Shown here: positions 55,861 to 64,000 of the stretch, in pieces
How positions within the stretch are numbered: position 1 is the stretch's first letter
Layout: the number at the start of each line of letters is the position of its first letter
Assembly: GCA_030762175.1 (NCBI GenBank)
Contig: CM060831.1
Coordinates: forward strand, 66,322,001 to 66,386,000
Length of the DNA: 64,000 nucleotides
Direction: 5' to 3'
DNA from: Metallyticus violacea
Lineage: Eukaryota; Arthropoda; Insecta; Mantodea; Metallyticidae
The notes under the pieces: generated by a model
What the model was told of the DNA's origin: nothing
Databases searched by the model: none
The model's input: the letters and a program-made list of their open reading frames with translations, nothing else
Position numbers and translations under genes: made by a program

Positions 55861-57203
55861 ATATATCGTTACTCAAGACATATTATGCAGTTGCACAACT
55901 TACGAAGAGCAATTAGCACACTATGAAAGCCTCCCTTAAACTATCTACCAGCACTGCCTGGACGACTGGCTTCTCACGCAGTCGCGCTATGCCGGCCCAT
56001 AACTCAGATAAACGCACTGTATGAGCATGCTTTGGTTTTGTTCTGTTTGCCCTAATCTTGTTAAGATTAAATATTTTTCATTGTTCATATTTTAGTAGCA
56101 CATTCTCACTTATACATTCCTCAGTTTTGCAGATTTGTTACTTTTTATACTATTTACTGTCGTACTGTATTGAATATTATTGTTACTATAATTCGATCGG
56201 TACATAGGAAGAAGAATCTGATAACGTTAAATAAATGTGAAAAAGAACAAAGTATTTAAATAATTTTTCTGTATGAAATTCTGTAAGCACAGTAGTCTTT
56301 AATAAAGATTTACCAACACAATGAAAGAAATGTCTTAGCTGGTAATTCATGGAATTTGTCATGATGCCATGAAATAACTATATACAATTACAGTTTAAAT
56401 GATTTATTGCAAAACGATAACAAAAAGTTATCTATCAGGTCGAAGGAATAAAAGATTTCTGTCTCATTTTCTTTTTATATATAATCAATGGCTTCTTAAC
56501 AAAAACTTTTGACTCTTGTTCGTACACCAAAACTCTACAGTCTGGGAATTTCCTAACCTCCAAGGATTAAATGAGATGTATGTCAAACTAACGCACAGTT
56601 CTTCCAAAAGTTTGGTCAGGACCATTTTTCATTCCCTTAAAGATCATTTAAATTTATGGCTCTCACTAGAGAACCTCAAGGAAGTTTAGAAGTAGTTTCA
56701 CTTATCCCGTAAGGAGTGCAAAACTTCTGTTCTTTGGCTTCGTATACAAAATATCTTATACTTTATTCCAATGCTATAGATAAAGCAGAATATTCTTGCC
56801 GAAAGATATTACTCTCTGAAGAATAATTCTGTTATACAGTAAATTGAAGATGCACAATGTGAGTTCAAATAATCTGCAGTTTTCTCCAAAAGGAGTTTGC
56901 TGTTTAAATTTACGATTCTTGCTTGGTCTTCTTATAAAGAATCTGAAAACACGAATAACATTTTCTTAAAAAAAAAACTACCATGACATTTTTCATACAA
57001 ACTTATCGGCATTTTTAATTGTAAATATATTAAGTACATTAAGATCCGCATAAATATCAACTGCATATTACTTTATCTTTCTCTGTCTCTATTTCTCTAT
57101 GTACACTAGAATATGAACTAATGAACAATTCGATAGCATGTCACTTTCAATAAAGCCTAGTATAGACTTTAACAGAATTTTCAGATACTTTTAAAGGAAG
57201 AAT
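55861..57203. other. Gene-free AT-rich stretch
   Basis: A GC-richer patch lies at 55930-56010. Nothing recognised. Confidence 0.45.
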
Positions 57204-57204
57204 G

Positions 57205-57260
<56 letters not shown>
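57204..57260. repeat. (ATT)n microsatellite
   Basis: About 19 ATT units. The 106-codon frame starting in it (poly-Ile) continues into unrecognised sequence. Confidence 0.97.
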
Positions 57261-57262
<2 letters not shown>

Positions 57263-58640
57263 TAACTCCAAAGAAGCAATGCGAGCCAAGTCGGTTAGAG
57301 TCCTATAGAACACCTTCAATCCGTCACATGGAAAAAGCGTACACAATCTTTAACCCGGCTTTCCAGATCGCTACTTCTCGAAATAAGGTAGATCTCCAGT
57401 TTCATTCTGAAGCTTGGGTAGATCTCGTTGCAGGCTCATCCTTTTTCGGAAAATTTTTCTTGTCAGAAATAAAAATCAATATTTTTAGGGCAGCAAAAAT
57501 GCTAGACATTACGCTTAAATAATCAAAGACTATGAGAAAATGTTAAATAGATTTTTAAAGCTTAGAGAAGGCATATAGGACAAAAACAGAACGAAACGGA
57601 AAATACTTTTTTCTATGTACGTTTTTATATGACAGGAACATTCTGAAGATTTACATACTCTAATCGCCATTGTCATTGTTTAGAATCAAAATGTTAAGAA
57701 TTGCCTTACATTATGGTTTGTAAATGCATGACGACTTACAACCCTCAATTATTAATCAGAAAAATCCTATTTAGTGAAAGAATTGTACTGACGTTTATTT
57801 CATTAGATTTTTTGTTCTTTTAATTAAATGAATATTAAACTATGAATTGAAAAATGCTATAAAATTGAACCGCTCAATCTTCTGAACTACATAGCATTTA
57901 TTTGTAGTTTATGTACTGTTTGAGGAAAACATGCGAAATGAAATCAGACACATTTCAGTGTCTATTATAATGCCTGTTTATCTGAAGGAGGATGAGATTT
58001 TTTGGAGTTGTTATGGAAAGATTTTATATAGTTTTAGGACACAAAGTAAGAGTACAGATAAGGCCGGCTGTGTATCCCAACTGCCGAGATGCAAAACCCC
58101 ATGCGAGCAGTAAGGACAAATTCTGGAAGCTCTGTAGTTTGATAATTTCAGTATATTTTTGCATTTTATTTCTCCGCGTGCCAGAATACTAGTATATTAA
58201 ATTTTGTCAAACATGTCATCTTCCTAATATGAATAGTATCTAAGAGAAAGGAATGTGATCTTCGGAAATTTTAAATTAAAGATGTGCATTCTTGATCCAT
58301 ATTCAGGACCATCTGGATCCTCTTATTTATCCTCCAGAGCTCTTGTTTTCCTCCTAAACTGTTTACTTGCTATCTCAGCCTGCATTGCGAATATTCCACG
58401 CGTTTGAGAATGTATTTATTTTCTGTGCCTATAATCCTCATACATCTTCGTTTTATTTTCTTCACTGCAGTTTGCACACTTTAAATTGGGTATTCAGAGA
58501 TTGGACAGTAATTCAGCATTAATTATGTGGCTAATTTGTCACTATTCTATATCATTCGGTATCTACATCAAATCTATTATCTGTGAAGAGTTTTCCCAAA
58601 TTTTCATATCATGCTAACCAACAGTATTTCTCTTGGCGTG
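57261..58640. other. Gene-free stretch
   Basis: The open segment at 57261-57522 (including AFQIATSRNKVDLQFHSEAW) has no family resemblance. Nothing else. Confidence 0.4.
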
Positions 58641-58925
58641 GGTCTAGGCATGCCGGAGCGACCGCTGCAGTCTCTTCCTCCGTCTTGCGACATTATCGTA
58701 GAGGGTAGTATTGCATAGGAAGCATGTAATGTCATATTGACACCTCACCAGTCTTCATCACGCGGCTTTCGAGATCGAAGGACGCCAATCTGGCAGCTGC
58801 CCAATTGTCCTCACAAGGCTGGATAGACCTTATAATTTAGTCCTTACCTTATAATTTTGAAAATTTCTAAGCAGGTACCGGGGATCGAACCTGGGACCTA
58901 CCGGAGAGCAGCCAGCAGGGGTGAT
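58641..58925 (-). mobile_element. SINE family B, copy 4
   Basis: The minus-strand box B-like GGTTCGATCCCCGGTACC is followed by TGCTTAGAAATTTTC, CAATTGGGCAGCTGCC, CGCAAGACGGAGGAAGAG and GCAGCGGTCGC. The order matches the other three copies. Confidence 0.88.
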
Positions 58926-59811
58926 TAGACAAAGGAGACGGTCGTTAACAATACTATCGCAAGAATTTTCAGGATCACACCTAACTTCAAAATTACTTAT
59001 TAATTTATTTACTCCCAGAACCTCTAGAATTTTTTTTCAACACTCCTTATGATCTTCGATAAGATTTCACTCAAACCGAGCTCTTGCATATTCTGATAAT
59101 GCTAGGTTTCAGGACAGGATAGTCAAAGCGCAGAATTTACATAGGAACAACATATGTTGTTTAATTTGTTACAATGTTTAACATTTTAATCAAAACGCTA
59201 AAGTAATATAAAAAGGAGGCGTAATCCTCAATTGTCACTATAACATTTAAACAATATTACTACCACCTTTTAAAGGCGATCTCTAAATGTACAGACAGTA
59301 TATTATAAAACGAGCCTCGAAGCATTACAATAATTACGTAAAATTTTGTCCCTCCGTAAAGTATCACCTCTCTTACATGAAAACTCCATGAGAAAAGAAA
59401 CAAATGAAAATGATTGTACAGTAACTGACAAATCCCACTAAAATCACTAACAGTTTGATTTATTTATGGACGCTCTTTAACAGCTCAGGTCATCAGCGTG
59501 CTAGCAGCTTAATGGTGTTACTTTGCAATGTCTTATAAAAATAAAAAGGTATGCCTATTACATTATGGTACTTTTCCAATCTAAAGGACTGGAAGTTTGA
59601 ATGTGAAATAAATATTAAAATGCAATGGAAATATAACATTTAAATTCTGTGTCTTTTTTCTTTCTTACCATTCTTTCCCATACCCACATTGTATATTTAA
59701 ATGCTCACTTATTTTACTCGATAAAGAAAAAGAATTTTAAATGCAATTAAAACTTTCAATGCTGTTTTTGTCGCAAGCTTCTGAAATTGGTAAACCAACA
59801 TTTCTGTGTAC
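58926..59811. other. Gene-free stretch with a SINE A tail fragment
   Basis: Bases 59458-59500 (TTATGGACGCTCTTTAACAG then CTCAGGTCATCAGCG) are the last ~40 bp of SINE A on the minus strand, without the head. The rest is unrecognised. Confidence 0.65.
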
Positions 59812-60023
59812 CTTTGAGGTTTGCATTTTCCGTACATCCTGTGGTTTCTCAGCAGGTCATTTACTCTAATGGCGCCACGGCTCTTCCTTTTTGCCGCACG
59901 TAAACCTCGAGGGTTGCAAATTGTGAATTTATAGGTTCCTTGCTCTATGGTCTTTATTCTGCAGGCTATTGTGTGAGCTTCCTTTTCACGGCTTGTGGAA
60001 CGGATTAGCGAGGCTTGGCCTGA
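59812..60023 (-). other. Candidate exon of unknown gene
   Basis: On the minus strand a frame stays open for about 105 codons (60035 down to 59712) without a starting ATG, and sits in a GC-richer patch. It encodes a basic polypeptide: LIRSTSREKEAHTIACRIKT, IEQGTYKFTICNPRGLRA, AKRKSRGAIRVNDLLRNHRM. An acceptor-like AAACAG precedes 60023 and a donor-like AAAG/GTACAC follows 59812, which would give a 212-bp exon. The polypyrimidine tract is weak. I do not recognise the protein. It could be chance. Confidence 0.28.
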
Positions 60024-60479
60024 CTGTTTTTTGTTGTACTAATAATACCCCATTCTTACCGCATGAGAAATCCTTTCTACACTATTATACAAGTTCTTTA
60101 AGTTCTCATTAATTGGTCGTCGGTAAACATACTTGGGATTATGAAACTGCTGGATTTACTTGTATCTTCTGCTTTTAATAAAAGACGAAACTGTTTCTAA
60201 AAGCTGCAGCCATTCACAAAAGATTAGAACTCTCCTACGCTACACCAATGCCACTTATGCCCATTTCGTCAAAACTCTGGCAAATCATAAGAGGTTCAAT
60301 GAAGAAAATTTACAAAACCTCCTATTCCAGATGCTGCAAGAACTGTTCGATAAGCCCGTGCAAACTCAAAATTTGGTAGCACTAGTTTGTTTTCAACCTT
60401 AATTTGGTAACTTAGTGACTATTGAAGTACGTGGTTATAAACGTTTACGAAACCTAGTCTGTGTTTGGGAGCTATTTTC
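60024..60479. other. Spacer
   Basis: An 80-codon plus-strand frame at 60160-60402 has no recognised motif. Confidence 0.35.
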
Positions 60480-61035
60480 CTGCTAAAATGTGTGAATAAG
60501 TGTTCTAAATGCAGAAACATATAATAACAAACATCACGCCAAGTATGCACCTTCGCTTAGAACAGTAGATAAATGGTATGGTGAGTTTAGGTGTGACCTA
60601 ACGAGCACAAGCGATGCGAATAATTCTGCATGTCCTATAGAGGACGAATAAATCCACGACATGATCCTAAACGATCCGAGAATGAAGGTGCTTGAGATAG
60701 GGTGAATTTATTTTGCACAACCATTTGCAATAAAAAACTATCGGCGAGATGGATGCCTTGTTTACTTATGATTGACCAGAAAAGAGAAAGTGTTTTAAAA
60801 TGCAAACCAAGTGAACTATGTGATAATCGACGACACGATCACTAAATGCCAGGAGCTGTTGAAACAGAGGGTTGCAACCGCAGAGAACGTTCCGAAGTAG
60901 GTAAAACCAATCCCTTCAGTAAGAAAGGTAATGGTAATTGTGCTTTGAGATTTCTACCTAATAATGTTATTGAATTTTTGGAAAAGGACAAAACCATAAA
61001 CGGTCAGTATTGCAATATACTACTGGGGCAATTTA
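60480..61035 (+). pseudogene. Mariner transposase remnant, copy 4 (N-terminal two thirds)
   Basis: Blocks in order: YAPSLRTVDKWYGEFRCDLT, then STSDANNSACPIEDE, IHDMILNDPRMKVLEI (first helix-turn-helix), GEFILHNHLQ, KLSARWMPCLLMIDQKRESV (the WVP.LL linker), IIDDTITKCQELLKQ (first catalytic Asp), KPIPSVRKVMVIV, and NVIEFLEKDKTINGQY then LLGQFN. Stops and shifts inactivate it. The sequence stops matching mariner at about 61035 and a different transposase begins within 60 bp. No mariner C-terminus was found after that. Confidence 0.88.
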
Positions 61036-61079
61036 ACTCAATTGTTTGCTCTTTGCTAGGCACTATTCAGTTTCTGCGT

Positions 61080-62110
61080 GTCAGCGTTTGCAGCATGGTA
61101 GCGAAAAATATGAAGAGGCGTTTGTGCTCTCGAGTATCACGAATTTCTGTCCACTACCACTGTCCAGCACCATTTCCGCACTAAGTTAGGGAAATGTCCT
61201 CCTTCCGACAAATTCCATTCGCATATGGTATATGAATTAGTGGGATCGGGAGTGTGTGTGTGTGTGTGTGTGTGTGTGTAGGAAAAAACACCGGGCATTC
61301 CTCGGTGTCGGAGGAAGATCTGAACTAGGTCATAAAGGCTTACTAATGAAGCCCTTGGTGAACGATTGCAAGGGGCAGCAGCGAAAAGGGCATACCGCAA
61401 ACTACAGTTTGGCGCGTGTTAAGAAAGCGCCTAAGATTGAAGCCCCATCCCCTTCAACTGCATCAAACTTCAACAATTAGTGTCAAGCACTGACAGAATT
61501 CGGTGCAGCAGCGGATGGAAGACGATGGTTTCAGTGAAAACCCGATTTTTAGTAATGAATAAAGTATAAAAGTAGATAAAATAATGTTCGTATACGGAGG
61601 TTAGAAAATTACTATTATTACATGAGCGAGATTCTCCGAAAGTTCATGTGTTCTGTCCTGTTTCCAAGGTGATGGCGATGGGTCATTTTCTCCTGCCGAA
61701 AGTACAGTAACAGAGCTGATTTATCTGGATATGATAATTGACTGGCAGTTAATATCTTTAAACGAGGACAGAATTGATTTCATACTGCAACAAGATGGCG
61801 CTCCACATCATTTTCATCCGGAGCTCAGAGAAGTTTTAAACCGGCACTTACCGCAGTGATGGATTGGACGTGGAACCGACGATGATCAGATGCTTCTGTC
61901 TTTGCCACCTCGGTCACTCGGCGTAAATGCGATCTTTCTGTGTCGGGTTTTCTACCTGCGACTATTCTGGGCATAAAGGCACGTGTCGGAACCGCCTTTC
62001 GAAACATCAACGATGACATGCTGAAGCATTTGTGGGTAGAAATGGATTATTGTGTTGATATTGGCAGAGTGACAGGGCGTACATGATGAGTATTTGTAAT
62101 GCACATAAAT
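61080..62110 (+). pseudogene. DUF4817-type Tc1/mariner-superfamily transposase remnant F
   Basis: A nearly full-length but frameshifted transposase. Order: N-terminal helix-turn-helix LEYHEFLSTTTVQHHFRTKL then GKCPPSD (61110-61205); a (GT)n tract within the TG-C-C-K linker; TTVWRVLRKRLRLKPHPLQL (61398-61460); QQRMEDDGFSENPIFSNE, where the first catalytic motif FSDE has become FSNE (61507-61560); RDSPKVHVFCPVSKVMAMG (61630-61690); FILQQDGAPHHFHPELREVL with the second Asp intact (61775-61840); WIGRG; LPPRSLGVNAIFLCRVF (third catalytic region, degraded); and the tail NINDDMLKHLWVEMDYCVDI then GRV (62005-62085). Inverted termini were not identified. Confidence 0.88.
61252..61279. repeat. (GT)n microsatellite inside transposase F
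   Basis: About 14 GT units, lying where the family encodes a short TG-C-C-K linker between the two DNA-binding domains. The reading frame resumes at KTPGIPR-like codons. Confidence 0.95.
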
Positions 62111-63174
62111 ACTTGTTGATCTGTGTTATACAATAAGATAGCATTTGTATTCCTGCCTTAATCGTACTATGTATAGCCAATGGACTGTAAATTGCTCCAA
62201 AAGGAGTGTTGGCTGTTAGGAGTAATTTGATCTATGCACCTGAAGGAAGGGCCCAAATGTCACTACCATAGAGAATAATAAGTATCAAAAGAGCTTGGTA
62301 AAGGTATGGCTTTGAATTGAAAGATATAGAGGAGTATCTAAGAAGAAAATATAACACAATCATACCGGCTTTCTGAGCTAATGCAAATGACTTTGAAGCC
62401 GAAGTTTGGACTGTAATACTATTTTATGATGAAAGGTGTATGATTACCAGAGGCAATTTTCCTTGATAAATGTTCTTCACTTTTCACACAGGTCATTAGT
62501 AAGAGAGACCGTTGGCGTGGTAACGAGAAAAAATGTTTTGAAAATGTTCCCACTTCTCTGAACAACAGCGCCATTAGCGCATGGTGCCATAATGGTGCGA
62601 GGGTCATTTGAAAATTGCTCATAATGACCCACAGATTGCGGCAGTAGTTCCTAAGCCGCCATATCTCATAAAAAGTGTGCAATACTACATGGATTGATCA
62701 GGAATTGTAGTAGTTCAGTACAGATATGCGTATGCGGGAAATATGGCAAATATCTAACAGTGCGGTTATTAAATACTGGTAAAGAAGGGTTTCAATACAA
62801 AAGAAATTCATACGGATATGATAAACCCTCTAGAAGACTCCACCATTCATTTCCAATCGTTTCCAAGTGAACCATGAATTTTAAAAGCGACGCATGAAAG
62901 CTTAAAAGACCAAAATTTGTAATGACATGGAAAATTATCACAAGCTTTTCAATCCATCTTGTGACAGAAGAATGCAGATTGTCAGTAATACCAATAGAGA
63001 AGTGCAAAAGTACAGGCTTGGGACTATTTCATAACTAGATTAAGAATAAAAGTGATGTATTATATATATATAATATAAAATAAAAATAAATATTAACAAT
63101 GAAACAAATTAACAGTAATTATAATAGTACAAAAGGATAAAACACCAAGAAAAAGTCACCAAGTGGCGTTTTAC
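62111..63174. other. Gene-free stretch
   Basis: Frames at 62419-62682 and 62792-63007 (minus) have no recognised motif. A TATATA run lies at 63060-63076. Confidence 0.4.
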
Positions 63175-63630
63175 ATTTCGGCCACTAAGCCTGCCGCAGC
63201 CGGCAGTGCGCGTACTTCAACTCCGCTTCCTAAAACATTGAAGAAGAGGCTGGAATTGTCGTTCTTCATAGGCTAAGCAGACATTGCATCGGAAAAAACG
63301 TATTGTTTTTTACAGGATTAAGTTCGATCACGTAATGTTTTCCTTTACATCTCGAACCCCCCCCCTCTTATCTTACTAATTTCGAAAGTGATTTTGTTGG
63401 ATATGGTTCAAGATTTTCAACATTTCCGCCTGGTATTAAAAATGTAGTTTTCGCTACTCTCTCTCTCCACTAAATCAGTAGATTTAAATTTGTGCAAACA
63501 TAGTACATTGAGTCAGCTGCCTAACCATATTTTCGAATGGATGATTACTGCCGTGAGACCGGCAGGAAACAGAAAATGTCAAAAGGAGGAAGTAAGTTAA
63601 AATATAGGAACTGCCGGCGGTATGCCTAAT
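63175..63630. mobile_element. Repeat G, copy 2 (probable non-autonomous DNA element with TIRs)
   Basis: The left end (GCCGCAGCCGGCAGT, then ACTTCAACTCCGCTTCC, AAACATT) is repeated in inverted form at the right end (read inward: ACCGCCGGCAGT, ACTTACTTCCTCC, GACATT), giving imperfect TIRs of about 55 bp. The interior has TCTCTCTCTCCACTAAATCA and ACTGCCGTGAGACCGGCAGG, shared with 36950-37405. No transposase was recognised. Length is about 450 bp. Confidence 0.65.
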
Positions 63631-64000
63631 AATCGGGAGCTAAAATACCCCTGAGAGGAATAAACAACAACACTATGTAAAGTCTGAGGGGCGCGGGTTC
63701 AAAATGAGCTGATTAATTCTTCGTTTTTTTTTTTTTTTCTAACATCAAACAGTTTATAGTAATAAAAATTAACTAACAAAATGGTGTACAGTTAAACTAC
63801 TGCAACATTTATGCGTTTACCTGTGTTGCAAATATTAATTAAAAATAAAACTATTGGAACTTTTGGGTTCTTCACGGTTTCATTTGGTGCAATATTAAAT
63901 ATCTGATGTGCATATAAAGATAACTCGACAGAACGCTCTTACTTTCCTGTGGGAGAAAGATTACAAGCAAGCTAAAGCTACCAACTCAGATAAATATTTT
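63631..64000. other. Spacer with poly-T at 63726-63740
   Basis: A box B-like GGGTTCAAAATGAG at 63696 is followed about 25 bp later by a T run; this may be the edge of another retroposon, but no box A was found. Confidence 0.35.

Noticed and set aside
57202..57522. 106-codon frame after (ATT)n
   Set aside because: The start lies in the microsatellite; the remaining 80 codons show no motif and no splice support.

Overview
This window reads as nuclear DNA of an arthropod, most likely an insect with a large, repeat-laden genome. It is AT-rich (roughly two thirds A+T by eye), full of microsatellites, and filled with decayed copies of insect-type elements: mariner/Tc1 transposons, a PIF/Harbinger piece, RTE-like and other non-LTR retrotransposons, and at least four tRNA-derived SINE families. 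A cockroach or termite source is my best guess from the SINE and LINE flavours, but that rests on memory, not on a search. I see no rRNA, no CRISPR, no operon and no intact host gene.

Layout. 1.1-2.2 kb: a broken mariner carrying a nested SINE with an 11-bp target-site duplication. 4.6-6.4 kb: a SINE and an end-to-end mariner (1,237 bp, TA duplication). 8-11 kb: an inverted repeat, repeat H, and a Tc1/mariner-superfamily element with long terminal inverted repeats. 12.4-12.8 kb: a 406-bp MITE with perfect 19-bp inverted ends flanked by TA. 15-17.7 kb: a LINE tail and two SINEs. 19-23 kb: three weak gene-like frames (a 123-codon ORF, a charged pseudogene and a zinc-finger ORF) and a LINE tail. 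24-25 kb: the second long-TIR element. 26.6-29.9 kb: SINEs and a 230-bp inverted duplication. 31 kb: a Harbinger transposase remnant. 33.7-36.5 kb: a mariner inside an older transposon, then a SINE and another mariner. 37-43 kb: repeat G, a transposase tail, a SINE and repeat E. 45.7-48.5 kb: a mariner fragment and a three-SINE cluster. 50.8-51.9 kb: an RTE-type reverse transcriptase remnant. 54-56 kb: SINE, repeat H, LINE tail, repeat E. 58.6-60 kb: a SINE and a possible exon. 60.5-62.1 kb: two unlike transposases abutting. 63.2-63.6 kb: the second repeat G copy.

The elements do not form a pathway. The window is a layered record of insertions. Several layers can be ordered (SINE into mariner, mariner into repeat E), and small structural events can be read directly: a hairpin-forming rearrangement in one SINE, catalytic Asp to Asn changes in two transposases, and microsatellites growing inside two transposase frames. 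The clearest candidates for undescribed sequence are the TA-flanked MITE, the long-TIR element, repeat G, the inverted duplication at 27.6/29.7 kb, and the few gene-like frames no transposon family I know explains.
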